Positions 1-8,304 are shown, numbered from the stretch's first letter. The stretch is DNA of 64,000 nt from Methanobacteriota archaeon (GCA_023393455.1 JAEWLJ010000015.1:124001-188000); one strand, 5' to 3'. Notes: a model not told the origin generated them from the sequence alone. Program-made: numbers and translations.

Positions 1-75
1 GACGAAATCCAGAGTACGCACCGGTGATGCCTTACGGCCGAATCTGGTAAGGGTGTAACCCTTAAATAGATTGGG
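1..75 (+). rRNA. Possible 3' end of 23S rRNA or processing spacer
   Basis: This stretch precedes tRNA-Cys and 5S rRNA, where an rRNA operon would carry the 23S terminus. It folds into short stems, CCTTAC with GTAAGG around 29-51 and AAGGGT with ACCCTT just after. That suits either the last 23S helix or a processing stem. I cannot place the mature 3' end from memory, so both the call and its right edge are tentative. Confidence 0.35.
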
Positions 76-102
76 CGAGAAGATAGTAAGGCAACACAGC
101 TT

Positions 103-174
103 GCCAAGGTGGCGGAGCGGCCACGCGGTTGACTGCAGATCAACTACACCCCGGTTCAAGTCCGGGCCTTGGCT
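103..174 (+). tRNA. tRNA-Cys (GCA)
   Basis: The acceptor stem GCCAAGG (103-109) pairs with CCTTGGC (167-173). The anticodon stem GTTGA/TCAAC encloses a 7-base loop with anticodon GCA at 135-137. The discriminator is T174, and U73 is the known identity base for cysteine tRNA. No CCA is encoded. It lies only a few bases upstream of 5S rRNA and was probably processed from the same rRNA precursor. Confidence 0.95.
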
Positions 175-178
175 TTGG

Positions 179-302
179 TAATAGCGGCCATAGCAGAGGG
201 GAAACACCTGGACCCATTCCGAACCCAGAAGTTAAGCCCTCCCACGTGATGTGCGGTACTGAGGTGCGCGAGCCCTCGGGAAACACAACTCGCTGCTATT
301 AC
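179..302 (+). rRNA. rrf: 5S ribosomal RNA
   Basis: The two ends form helix I: GGTAATAGCGGC at 177-188 pairs with GCTGCTATTACC at 292-303. The interior has the conserved 5S core, with CCCATTCCGAACCC and GAAGTTAAGC around 211-238. The length of about 124 bases is normal for an archaeal 5S. Exact mature ends are uncertain by two or three bases. It follows tRNA-Cys directly, and no protein gene is near on the same strand. Confidence 0.93.
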
Positions 303-320
303 CTTCCTTTAACTTTGAAA

Positions 321-368
321 ACTGTTCTTTGAGTTTACTGTTCTTTGAGTTTACTGTTCTTTGAGTTT
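321..368. repeat. Three tandem copies of a 16-bp repeat
   Basis: The unit ACTGTTCTTTGAGTTT occurs three times head to tail without change, at 321-336, 337-352 and 353-368, starting 18 bases after the 5S gene. The array is T-rich on the RNA-sense strand, so it could act as a repeated termination signal for the rRNA operon. That role is inference. Confidence 0.9.
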
Positions 369-701
369 CTACTCTGTTACTTTCTCGTGCGAACGCCTGT
401 TATCGATCGCTCTTCTTTTGCGTAACGCATGTTTTAACCATTAATACTATCATAAAACCGAAAGACAGGGGTGGAGAAGAGCGGGAACAATCCCTGTCGC
501 CCTGTTGAGGCGCACCTTCCGGAACATCCGGCACGATGCCCGGTTGGGCTCTTCCCCGTTCCCGGTGTCTGGAATTGAGGTTTAAAGATCGGATCTCAAG
601 GATGTCCGCCACTGCGACGGCACCATTCTATCTGTTAGTGGTGGAGTATATTTAACTTTTGTCGCAGGTCGAACTATTTGCCTTTACTCCTGTGGCTCAC
701 A
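369..701. other. Intergenic region between 5S repeats and fwdDB
   Basis: No convincing gene is seen here. A 70-codon minus-strand frame (400-612) is low in complexity, resembles no family I know and has no clear ribosome binding site. The region separates the rRNA tail from the 3' end of the convergent formylmethanofuran dehydrogenase gene. It is more AT-rich near 640-680, which suits transcript ends meeting from both sides. Confidence 0.5.
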
Positions 702-2465
702 TCATGCTACCGGCGGCGCTTCCGAAGAGACTCTCTTCCGGACGTTTACGCCGTACGGCTGGCGCCTCTCCTCTACCCGGGCGAGGATCTGCGAGAGCAC
801 CTCCTCGTCGGTCGGGAGGCCCAGGGAGAGAACTTTCTTCATCCGGATCGGGATGGAGTCCATCCGGTAACCCGTCCCCTCACAGTCGATCCCCACACAT
901 GCGACCGGGATGTGGAGGTCTGCAAAGGAGGTGCTGAGCGAGACGAAGGGATCGATGACGATCGTCGGGATCGTCGCAAGGTGCTCGTTGCACCTCCTCG
1001 GAAAGTGCGCCCCGGGATCGGCGCCGATGATGAGGCATGCATCGGCCTCGCCCCGGCGGAGCAGATCGACCGCCGTCGTCTCGCCGGGGTTGTAGTAGGG
1101 TATCCCGCGGGAGTAATCGACGCCGTAGGGGTAGCCGGTGAGGTAGGAGAACGTCTGGTTGGTGCCGTTGACGTTCCAGTGCCCGCGCATGGGTGTCAGG
1201 GTGAACTTCGTATGCCGGTTGAGTTCGTCGACAAGTTGGATGGCGTTCCTGACGTTTTTGTACCTGCCCCGGGACTGCGTCAGGCCTATCCCCGTGAAGA
1301 GCGCCCCGAACCGGGCGTTTTTGCAGAGGCCGGCGAGCCAGATCAGCCGCTCCCGCGGGACGCCGGCGACGGTTGCGGGCAGGGTGTCCGAGTGACCCCG
1401 GACGATCGCCCGGAGGGCTGAAAAGACGGCGTAATCCCCGCCCGGCTTGATCTGTATGAACTCGTCGGCGAGCTTCGCGGTATCGGTCTTTCTGATATCC
1501 ACGACGACGAGGGTCCGGTCATGGTGCCCGTTCTCCCGATACTTCCCGTTGACGAACGTCGTATACCGGGAGAGGTGGCGGGGATGCGACTCGATCGGGT
1601 TTGAGCCCCAGTAGATCACGACGTCGGCCCGGTTCTTCACGGTACCGAGCGAGCACCCCGGGTGACCTGCCTCCTGGATGCCCAGGAGCGAGGGGCCGTG
1701 ACAGATCGACGAACAGTTGTCGATGACGCCCCCGATCGCCTCGGCGATATGGATGCCGATGCACTGTGCCTCCGCTGAAGTCCCGCTCCACCCAAAGAGG
1801 AGCGGCCGCTCGGCGTCGGCGAGCACCTCTGCGGTATACCGAATCGCTTCCTGAAAGTCGATCGCTCTCCAGGCACCTCCAACGTTTGCGATCGGGTGCG
1901 TAAGACGGCTCTGCGAGAGGAACTTCTCCGAGCCGAGCGAGCATGCGTTATCGACCGACCTGACGGCCCCGCCCCCGACCTTCACGACGAGGTCGTCGCA
2001 GAGGCACCCGCAGAGCGGGCAGACGACATCGCTGACGGTCACGACCTCGCCGTCTTCCTCGCCCGGGAGTGCCGGGACCGGAGGGCATGCAGCCCCGCCT
2101 TCCTCGATGAGGATATCCCAGCCCGACCGCGGAGGTCTCTGTGTCGGGGTCACCGTCCCTTTCAGCCACTTGTAGTCCGGGGCACCGGTTCCCCGCGTGG
2201 TCGCGTGCAGGATGGCATTCGCGTGCGGCCCGCAGGGGATGAACACGGTTCCGGAGACGAGATCATCGCAGGGTGTGGCGATGAAGACTTCCTCTCCTGT
2301 GGCGGTCGAGAGGAGGAGGGAGTTGCCTGCCGCAGCGCCGAGTTCCAGGAGATCGAAGGGGTTGACGAAGCAGCGTGCCGTCTCTTCGGAGTACCGGGGC
2401 GTGTCTTTGTAGTAGAGTTCTCCGCCCTGGGCGATCGTCCTCCCACTCGTGATGAGAACATCCAT
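702..2465 (-). CDS. fwdDB: Formylmethanofuran dehydrogenase, FwdD-FwdB fusion
   Basis: The formylmethanofuran dehydrogenase complex reduces CO2 to formylmethanofuran, the first step of methanogenesis from CO2. Residues 1-110 match subunit D, the C-terminal molybdopterin-binding piece, with SGRTIAQG at 7-14 and FIPCGPHANA at 75-84. From about 141 the protein is subunit B. It has an iron-sulfur cysteine set (CPLCGCLC at 149-156) and CHGPS at 255-259, where the cysteine is the expected tungsten or molybdenum ligand. Subunits D and B are usually separate proteins, so this 587-residue chain is a domain-order fusion (D then B). No fwdA, C, F or G lies in the window. The start is ATG with only a weak binding site (TGAGTGAA). 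It is not selenocysteine-containing, since the ligand codon is cysteine. Confidence 0.92.
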   Translation of the reverse strand: MDVLITSGRTIAQGGELYYKDTPRYSEETARCFVNPFDLLELGAAAGNSLLLSTATGEEVFIATPCDDLVSGTVFIPCGPHANAILHATTRGTGAPDYKWLKGTVTPTQRPPRSGWDILIEEGGAACPPVPALPGEEDGEVVTVSDVVCPLCGCLCDDLVVKVGGGAVRSVDNACSLGSEKFLSQSRLTHPIANVGGAWRAIDFQEAIRYTAEVLADAERPLLFGWSGTSAEAQCIGIHIAEAIGGVIDNCSSICHGPSLLGIQEAGHPGCSLGTVKNRADVVIYWGSNPIESHPRHLSRYTTFVNGKYRENGHHDRTLVVVDIRKTDTAKLADEFIQIKPGGDYAVFSALRAIVRGHSDTLPATVAGVPRERLIWLAGLCKNARFGALFTGIGLTQSRGRYKNVRNAIQLVDELNRHTKFTLTPMRGHWNVNGTNQTFSYLTGYPYGVDYSRGIPYYNPGETTAVDLLRRGEADACLIIGADPGAHFPRRCNEHLATIPTIVIDPFVSLSTSFADLHIPVACVGIDCEGTGYRMDSIPIRMKKVLSLGLPTDEEVLSQILARVEERRQPYGVNVRKRVSSEAPPVA

Positions 2466-2880
2466 GGCAGTTCACTCAGACTTCTGCGCGGATAATAGTT
2501 GTGCAAGTGGTTTACTTTACGGTGATGTCAACTAAATTTCATTTGGTGGTCCGGGATGAATTAGCCCCTGCAGAGAGGGCGTGGCAAAGAAGAGCGGTAG
2601 AATAGGTTGGGCGGGGGCGGCGAGACCGTTCCCGCCCGGCTTCCATGGCGTCTCCAGAGGTACCCGGGTGACCTGATGGTTCATTACGTTGATGCTTGTG
2701 AGAATTCAGGGCGTGATCGTTACTTCATCAGCCTCTTGCCAACGGGAGATCTCCTTCTGATATTCCAGTTTCTCCGCATTCCGTTGCTCTCGTGATGCAG
2801 GTAGGGAAGGAGTTCCGGTCACGGCACCCGGGGGGTTTCAGGGAGAACCTCTCATAACCCTTCCCTTCACCGCGGGGAGG
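2466..2880. other. Intergenic region with a possible 38-aa ORF
   Basis: About 415 bases lie between two minus-strand genes. The part next to 2465 must carry the fwdDB promoter, and AT-rich sequence is seen at 2505-2545. A GTG-started minus frame at 2706-2822 encodes 38 residues rich in E, Q, K and R that look like a short amphipathic helix. It could be a small protein or the tail of a lost gene. I have no family match and do not call it as a gene. Confidence 0.4.
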
Positions 2881-3318
2881 TCACACCACCGCAGTCTGTG
2901 CTGCCGCTTCTTTCTCCTGCCGGAACGTCTCGCCAAGTTCAAAGAGGTTGTCCTGGCTGAGGTGCTGCTCCGCCAGAGCAAAGACCCTCCCCTCCTCCGT
3001 CGCGAAGTGCGCCTCGATCTCCTCCCTCAGTTCGCGGAGCCCCGGCATCCAGGCGTCGTCCCGGAGCGGTATTCTCTCGAAGCGTACAAGCGCAGCACGA
3101 ACAGCATCATGTTCGTCGAGCGACCGCCGGATCTCTTCCGGCACCACATCCTGGAGCCATGCATACAGTGTGGCCTCCTCCGCGTACATGTGCCCCGTCA
3201 GTTCCCGGCGCAATGTGATGCACCGGACGTCCCGGCTCTCCTGTTTGCTCTCGAGATCGTCGAAGAGCACTCTGATGAGATCGTGGTCATCCCGGATCAG
3301 TTCAAGAATCTGCGGCAT
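2881..3318 (-). CDS. Hemerythrin HHE-domain protein
   Basis: This is a 145-residue all-helical protein of the hemerythrin/HHE cation-binding family, which holds a di-iron site that binds O2 or senses redox state. Candidate ligands sit at the expected spacing: His12, His43, Glu47, His70, His104 and Glu108. The ATG is preceded by GGAGG. A second hemerythrin follows it at higher coordinates on the same strand, in a separate transcription unit with its own terminator. In an anaerobe an oxygen-binding or iron-handling role is plausible, but this is inference. Confidence 0.85.
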   Translation of the reverse strand: MPQILELIRDDHDLIRVLFDDLESKQESRDVRCITLRRELTGHMYAEEATLYAWLQDVVPEEIRRSLDEHDAVRAALVRFERIPLRDDAWMPGLRELREEIEAHFATEEGRVFALAEQHLSQDNLFELGETFRQEKEAAAQTAVV

Positions 3319-3386
3319 ATACGTCCTCCGTCCGGGGGAGAATAGGGGATGAGGAACTTAACGGTTTCGCCCGGGTGGTCCCGGCC

Positions 3387-3394
3387 AAAAAAAA
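3387..3394 (-). terminator. Oligo-T terminator of second hemerythrin gene
   Basis: Eight consecutive A residues on the plus strand read as T8 in the minus-strand RNA, about 30 bases after the stop of the hemerythrin gene at 3424. Archaeal RNA polymerase terminates at such T-runs without needing a hairpin. Confidence 0.6.
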
Positions 3395-3423
3395 GAGAGG
3401 TGCCGATACCTTCGCCCGATCGC

Positions 3424-3873
3424 TCAGCGTGCCGCCATCGGCATCGCGCTCTTCTTTGCCTCTTCGTAGCTGCTCCCCATACTCGAGAGGTCGCTGTTGC
3501 TCATCTTCTGCTGCATCTCGGGGAAGATATGCTCCTCCTCCTCGCTGATGTGGTGCTTCACGTTCTCCTGGATCACCGTTATCTTCGCCACCCAGACGTC
3601 CTCCTCGGATGTGGATGCGCTGTCGAGCTGCGATAGGAGCGTCTTGACCGCGTTGTGCTCCTCGATCGACTCGAGGGCCATCTCCTTCATCCCCGAGTCC
3701 ATCAGTCTCGGGTATAAGGCCTGCTCCTCCCCTATCATGTGCGGAATGAGGTTCTCCTTCATGGTGCTGTACTTCTGTTCCCGGCTGCTCGTGCCCGTGC
3801 TCGCGAGTTCCGAGAGCTGCGAGAGCACCACCTCGTGCTCCTGCTTCAGGATATCGATAATGTTCTGTGCCAT
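3424..3873 (-). CDS. Hemerythrin HHE-domain protein
   Basis: The protein has 149 residues from the ATG at 3873. Ligand candidates are His13, His45, Glu49, His73, His107 or His108, Glu112 and His115, the HHE pattern. The frame stays open 35 codons further upstream. I chose 3873 because a GGAAGTGA binding site precedes it and a TATA box at 3925-3932 would place transcription start near 3900, inside the longer frame. The C-terminal 30 residues are Ser/Met/Lys-rich and outside the domain. It is a distant paralogue of the hemerythrin at 2881. Confidence 0.87.
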   Translation of the reverse strand: MAQNIIDILKQEHEVVLSQLSELASTGTSSREQKYSTMKENLIPHMIGEEQALYPRLMDSGMKEMALESIEEHNAVKTLLSQLDSASTSEEDVWVAKITVIQENVKHHISEEEEHIFPEMQQKMSNSDLSSMGSSYEEAKKSAMPMAAR

Positions 3874-3924
3874 CGAGTCACTTCCCCCCGCTCTTGCAGG
3901 GAAGGCCATGAGGCGCGAGACAGG

Positions 3925-3932
3925 TATATATA
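3925..3932 (-). promoter_or_regulatory. TATA box of hemerythrin gene
   Basis: The sequence TATATATA lies about 52 bases upstream of the chosen ATG (3873) on the minus strand. An archaeal start site about 25 bases downstream falls near 3900, giving a leader of about 27 bases that contains the binding site. Confidence 0.6.
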
Positions 3933-4062
3933 CATTATGCGCCGTTCCGTCCCGCGGCCTCTCCTCTTGTTCCGGCAACGCTACCCCCGGCTGGACGGCG
4001 GATCATGCCGATCCTCCGGCGGGGGCTTCCGGATATCCATAAATGCTCCAGGTGCATAGGGA

Positions 4063-5379
4063 TTGTACATGCCAAACGAGGACCGGCCCACCCCGGCTCC
4101 CGGAACGAAACTCCGGCGCGAACTCGGCCTTCCCGCGGCCACCCTCTCGGGCGTCGGGATCATCCTCGGGGCCGGGATCTACGCCCTGCTCGGGGAAGCG
4201 GCCGGCCTGGCCGGAAACGCCGTCTGGCTGACGTTCACCATCGCCGCGGCCATCGCCGGCTTCAGCGCGCTCGGCTATGCCGAACTCTCGTCGATGTACC
4301 CCCGTGCGAGCGCCGAGTTCGAGTATGTCAAAAACGCCTTCGGGAGGAGGCTCGCCTTCGTCGTCGGGTGGCTGATCGCCCTCTCCGGGATCCTCGGGGC
4401 CGCGACCGTCTCGCTCGGGTTCTCCGGCTACTTCTCGGACCTCTTCGGCGTCCCGGCTCTCCCCGCCGCGATCCTCCTCCTTCTCGTCCTTGCCGGGGTC
4501 CTCCTCTACGGCATCAAGGAGACCGCCCGGGCCGCCATCGCCATGACGCTCATCGAGGTCGGGGGGATCGTCATGGTCATCCTGATCGGCCTCCCGTACC
4601 TTGGCCGGGTAGACTATCTTGAGATGCCCTTCGGGGTTCCAGGTCTCCTGCAGGCCACAGCACTCGTCTTCTTCGCTTACATGGGGTTTGAGGAGATCGT
4701 GAAACTCTCGGAGGAGACCAAAGACCCGGAACGAACCATCCCCCGCGCCCTGATCATCGCGCTCGTCATCTCCGTCTTCCTCTACATCCTGGTCTCACTC
4801 GCTGCCGTCTCGGTCGTCGGGTGGGAACAGCTCGCTGCCTCCCGGGCGCCCTTCGCCGAGGTCGCGGCCGTCGCTCTCGGCCCTGCGGCGTTCACCCTCA
4901 TCTCCGTCATCGCCCTCTTTGCCACCGCAAACACCGCCCTCCTGATGATGATGGCGTCGTCCCGGATCCTCTACGGGATGGCCACCTCATCCTCGCTTCC
5001 TTCGGTCTTCGCCCGGGTGCATCCCCGGACGCGGACGCCCTGGGCGGCAACCATCGCCGTTGCACTCGCTTCCATCGTCTTCCTCTTTGTCGGCGAGATC
5101 GACTTCGTTGCAAGCGTCACGAACTTCACGCTCTTCGTGACGTTTGCCATCATCAACGCCTCCGTGATCCTGCTCCGCTACCGCGCGCCGGACGTGGCCC
5201 GGCCGTTCCGGATACCGGGCAACATCGGCAGGCTCCCGGTCATCCCGGCCGTCGGGATCGTCTCGACCCTCCTCCTCCTCACCCAGCTGGAGTCTCTGGT
5301 GCTGATGGTCGGCGGGGTCATGCTCGTTATCGGTGCGCTGATCGCCCTGTTCGCCGAGCAGGGATCGGCCGCCTCTTAA
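4063..5379 (+). CDS. APC-family amino acid permease
   Basis: This 438-residue integral membrane protein has about 12 hydrophobic segments and belongs to the amino acid-polyamine-organocation family. Segment 1 carries the substrate-binding glycine motif GVGIILGAGIY (31-41). EEIVKLSEETKDPERTIPRA near 213-232 is the conserved loop after TM6. Length is normal for the family. Two starts are possible: TTG at 4063, 8 bases after AGGTG, or ATG at 4069, possibly leaderless from ATAAAT at 4039. The stop overlaps the convergent gene by 4 bases. The substrate cannot be assigned from sequence. Confidence 0.9.
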   Translation: MYMPNEDRPTPAPGTKLRRELGLPAATLSGVGIILGAGIYALLGEAAGLAGNAVWLTFTIAAAIAGFSALGYAELSSMYPRASAEFEYVKNAFGRRLAFVVGWLIALSGILGAATVSLGFSGYFSDLFGVPALPAAILLLLVLAGVLLYGIKETARAAIAMTLIEVGGIVMVILIGLPYLGRVDYLEMPFGVPGLLQATALVFFAYMGFEEIVKLSEETKDPERTIPRALIIALVISVFLYILVSLAAVSVVGWEQLAASRAPFAEVAAVALGPAAFTLISVIALFATANTALLMMMASSRILYGMATSSSLPSVFARVHPRTRTPWAATIAVALASIVFLFVGEIDFVASVTNFTLFVTFAIINASVILLRYRAPDVARPFRIPGNIGRLPVIPAVGIVSTLLLLTQLESLVLMVGGVMLVIGALIALFAEQGSAAS

Positions 5380-6896
5380 CCTTCTCCCGGCTCTTTTGCC
5401 CGATAGCGCTCGATCCCCCCGACCGCCTCCAGTCTCCCGTCAGAGAGGATGGATATGGCACCGTGGCCGCATGCGACCAGGCACCGGCGACCGGCCGGAC
5501 CGAGCTCTTCGTCCGTCTCCCGGATCAACTCAAGCAGCGCCTTCCTCTCCTGGCGTGCACGGTCGCTGTCGACGTTGACCGAGGTCACCAGGAAGTCGGC
5601 GAGCGAGTTGTAGCGTTTCCGCTCCTCGTCGAGGCTCCCGAAGTTGATCAGAGTGTCGGCGGTGAAGATGATCCCGTGTGTGGGGCAGAAGAAGTAGACC
5701 TGGCCGTGCATGTGCCCGCCGAGGGATTCCAGCACCTCGAACTCGAGGTCGTGGACCCTGAAGCGTGCGAGGACGGGAAAGATCGAGCGCATCCCGATCT
5801 TCTCCGCCGCAAAGACCTCGGGGTTCTTCGGGGGGGTGAACTGCGAGAAGAGATTGATGACGGTCGTGTAGACCTCTTCGAGGATCGAGGATTCGCTGCG
5901 CGACCCGTAGGCCCGGTTTGCCCGGCGAATGATCTCGAGCGACCCGGCGTGCGTATACGCCTCTGCGTCGAAGAATCCCGCCGCCCCGCAGTGGTCGGCG
6001 TCGGCGTGGGTGATGTAGATCCGCCTGATTTTCCCCGGATCTCCGATATCGTAGTGCCGGAACATCCGGACCGCGTCTTCGTGGTAGACCCCGTATCCGG
6101 TATCGATCATCACCGTCTCGCCCGGGGCGCGGAGCAGGAAGATGTTCCCGCCGCCCGGCATCTGGAAGCAGAAGACCTCGACGTCGTCGGTGAGGCCGAT
6201 CCGCTGGACGTCGGCGTAGAACTCATCACCGGTCGTGTTCTTGAGCGTCCGGCCGGTGCGGAGGATGGACTCGAAGACCTCTCTCGGATCCTGACCGAGG
6301 CTGTTGAGTTCCTGGACGATATGGTTGACGTCCTGCAGGAGGGAGAGCAGGAACTCGTCCTCCGCCGTCCCGATCAGCCCCCGCACCGCCTGGGCAAACC
6401 GGACGTAGAAGACGGTGTCGTCGAGATTCTCGCCGGTGGTATCGTACTCCAGGATCTCCAGACGGTAGCGTGACTTCAGCCGGTCGAGGAGGCCCTCGAC
6501 GATCGCACTCTCTTCGACGTTCAGGCTGATGGTGACTCTGCCGGGGTCGCACCGCCGGTCGTCGAAGTCGATGTAGGCGATGTTCGCCCCCGCCCTGGTG
6601 ATGTAGGTGAGGAGCTCGAAGAGGGATCCGGGCTCGTGGGGGACGTGTACGGAGAATTTGAGGAACCCGAGGGTGGGGAGCGACTCCTGGAGGTAGCCGA
6701 GCGCATGGAGGTCCTCTTTCATCCGGGAGTAGCCCTCCGGTTCTGCGGCAACCTCAAAGAAGACCGTGGCGGGATCGATCCGGCGGTCGTACTGGATGCG
6801 GATGATGTTACCGGAGTAGGACTTGACGATCTCAGCCACGCGATGCAGCGTACCCGGTTTATCGGGCACTCTGGCGACAAAAGAATATTTATTCAC
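5376..6896 (-). CDS. ACT-ACT-metallo-beta-lactamase fusion protein
   Basis: The protein has two ACT domains (about residues 3-75 and 80-150), which normally bind small ligands such as amino acids. A helical linker leads to a metallo-beta-lactamase domain (about 240-480) with HADADHCGA as the metal-binding motif and further His residues in LGGHMHGQ. The frame opens with GTG at 6905, but GTG at 6896 sits 5 bases after AGGTGA and is preferred. The product would be a ligand-regulated soluble hydrolase of unknown substrate. The gene is single, with the 3' end overlapping the APC permease by 4 bases. Confidence 0.82.
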   Translation of the reverse strand: MNKYSFVARVPDKPGTLHRVAEIVKSYSGNIIRIQYDRRIDPATVFFEVAAEPEGYSRMKEDLHALGYLQESLPTLGFLKFSVHVPHEPGSLFELLTYITRAGANIAYIDFDDRRCDPGRVTISLNVEESAIVEGLLDRLKSRYRLEILEYDTTGENLDDTVFYVRFAQAVRGLIGTAEDEFLLSLLQDVNHIVQELNSLGQDPREVFESILRTGRTLKNTTGDEFYADVQRIGLTDDVEVFCFQMPGGGNIFLLRAPGETVMIDTGYGVYHEDAVRMFRHYDIGDPGKIRRIYITHADADHCGAAGFFDAEAYTHAGSLEIIRRANRAYGSRSESSILEEVYTTVINLFSQFTPPKNPEVFAAEKIGMRSIFPVLARFRVHDLEFEVLESLGGHMHGQVYFFCPTHGIIFTADTLINFGSLDEERKRYNSLADFLVTSVNVDSDRARQERKALLELIRETDEELGPAGRRCLVACGHGAISILSDGRLEAVGGIERYRAKEPGEG

Positions 6897-7002
6897 CCGG
6901 TTCACCTTATGATTCCCATAGAGGTGAGCGACCGTCCTATAAGCACTTTTTTGTGCGGTGCGACACCCCTGAGGAGAAAAGGGAGGCTTCTGTGGCCGCC
7001 GA

Positions 7003-7509
7003 TCACGCCGGCACGAACTTCCGGCAGACCGCCTGCGCCCAGGCGCGGACGACCTGGAAGTCGCGGAAGTCTCCGGTCTTTGCCCGGATCATCTTGATGA
7101 TGGTGCGGTCGGTGAAGGAGAGACCGCCGCTCTCCAGTCTGCCCGGGAAGAGACCGACCTCCACCGGGTTGACGAGCATCCTGACGGCGTCCATCGACGC
7201 CTCCGCTTTCCTGAGGATCTCGGGGCTTCTGTCCGTGACCGTGAGGCCCACGGCGAAGTAGGCGACCGGGATGGTGCGGAGGTAGTGCTGGTTCTTCTCG
7301 ATGAAGACCTGTGACTCGGGGAGCCACTTTCCCATGTAGATCGGGCTTCCGATGACGGCGGCCCGGTATGGGGAGAGGTCCCGGACCTCGCTCACCGGCC
7401 TTACATCGACATCGGCGCCTGATTGGCGGAGTTCGTCGCCGATCGCCTCTGCCACCTCTGTGGTCGAGCCGTAACGGGTGGCGTAGGCAACAAGAATCCT
7501 CTCTGTCAT
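7003..7509 (-). CDS. Flavodoxin-domain protein
   Basis: The 168-residue protein starts with ILVAYATRYGSTTEVAE (5-21), the FMN phosphate-binding loop of flavodoxins. VIGSPIYMGKW (52-62) is the isoalloxazine-binding loop of the flavodoxin/HemG-like family. It probably binds FMN and carries electrons or reduces a partner in the cytoplasm. The C-terminal segment (about 130-168) is longer than in classical flavodoxin and matches the HemG-like subgroup. HemG activity is not implied. No operon partner is seen, and the neighbouring gene at 7572 is divergent. Confidence 0.85.
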   Translation of the reverse strand: MTERILVAYATRYGSTTEVAEAIGDELRQSGADVDVRPVSEVRDLSPYRAAVIGSPIYMGKWLPESQVFIEKNQHYLRTIPVAYFAVGLTVTDRSPEILRKAEASMDAVRMLVNPVEVGLFPGRLESGGLSFTDRTIIKMIRAKTGDFRDFQVVRAWAQAVCRKFVPA

Positions 7510-7571
7510 GTGTACGTACTTCGTGTTCGACCGGGTTATCTTCTTATGGGTTGGTCCCCCTTTCTGGTTCG

Positions 7572-8213
7572 ATGGCGACAGGAGATGAGGATACTGAGCG
7601 GTGGTATCGGAGGGGTCGGGTCCTCTGTACCACCGGATGTTTCAACGATGCGGTCGTCTGTTACGATGAGGCACTTGAGTCCTCTCCTGACGACCCCGTC
7701 CTGTGGAGGCGGAAGGGTTTTGTTCTCATCAAGGCCGGCCGCTACGGCGAGGCGGCCGCCTGCTTTGATAAGGCGCTCAGCCTCGACCCCGAAGACGCGA
7801 CGGCATGGCAGCGGAAGGGCTACGCTCTTGCGCACCTCGGGGATCATGAAGGTGCGGTCGCCTGTTGCGACAAGGCGCTCAGCCTTGACCGGGAGCACGT
7901 TCTCGCCTGGCAGAGCCGGGGCTGGGTGCTCGGGTTGATCTGCCGCTACGACGAGGCGGTAGAGTGTTACGAGACGGTCCTCTCGATCGACCCGGAACGG
8001 GAGTCGGCGGCCTGGCACCGGGACCGGATGCAGGAGAGGCGGGACCTCGCGGCGCTCGAAGCAGAGATCCGGGAGGCCGGGCGGGTCGTCGAGGTGCCGG
8101 CCTGCGTCGCGGACGTCGTCCGGGAGCGGGACTACGGGAACGTGGATCTCGCACGGGCGGTGCTCCGGGAGCTTGCCCGCCGGGCAGAGAAGTCGGCTGC
8201 TCCCCGTTCGTGA
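7572..8213 (+). CDS. TPR-repeat protein
   Basis: From ATG 7572 the protein has 213 residues. It contains four consecutive tetratricopeptide repeats of 34 residues (about 5-140), each with the W-x2-[KR]-G, A-x3-[FY]-[DE] and P pattern (for example LWRRKG, FDKALSLDP). A charged helical tail follows, rich in Glu and Arg. TPRs bind partner proteins, and no enzymatic domain is present. The frame is open far upstream, but that part is Arg/Ser-rich shadow sequence. TTCTTATGG at 7541-7549 could be a TATA box giving a leaderless mRNA. Confidence 0.85.
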   Translation: MATGDEDTERWYRRGRVLCTTGCFNDAVVCYDEALESSPDDPVLWRRKGFVLIKAGRYGEAAACFDKALSLDPEDATAWQRKGYALAHLGDHEGAVACCDKALSLDREHVLAWQSRGWVLGLICRYDEAVECYETVLSIDPERESAAWHRDRMQERRDLAALEAEIREAGRVVEVPACVADVVRERDYGNVDLARAVLRELARRAEKSAAPRS

Positions 8214-8304
8214 GCGCCCCGGAGCAGCGCCGGCACCCATCCGGTCGTTCCTTTCTTCTTCCCACAAGTTAGTTCTATGAGCAGATGCGAGTAAAAACGG
8301 GAAC

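Noticed and set aside
2706..2822. 38-residue GTG-started minus-strand ORF with helix-like composition
   Set aside because: It looks protein-like but is too short to judge, with no family and no clear binding site. It is mentioned in the intergenic entry only.
3874..3978. Longer N-terminus for the second hemerythrin
   Set aside because: The TATA box at 3925-3932 lies inside this extension and a binding site precedes ATG 3873.
4821..6473. 550-codon plus-strand frame overlapping the APC permease and the ACT-metallo-beta-lactamase gene
   Set aside because: It is a shadow of two well supported genes on other frames and has Arg/Pro-rich composition without any domain.
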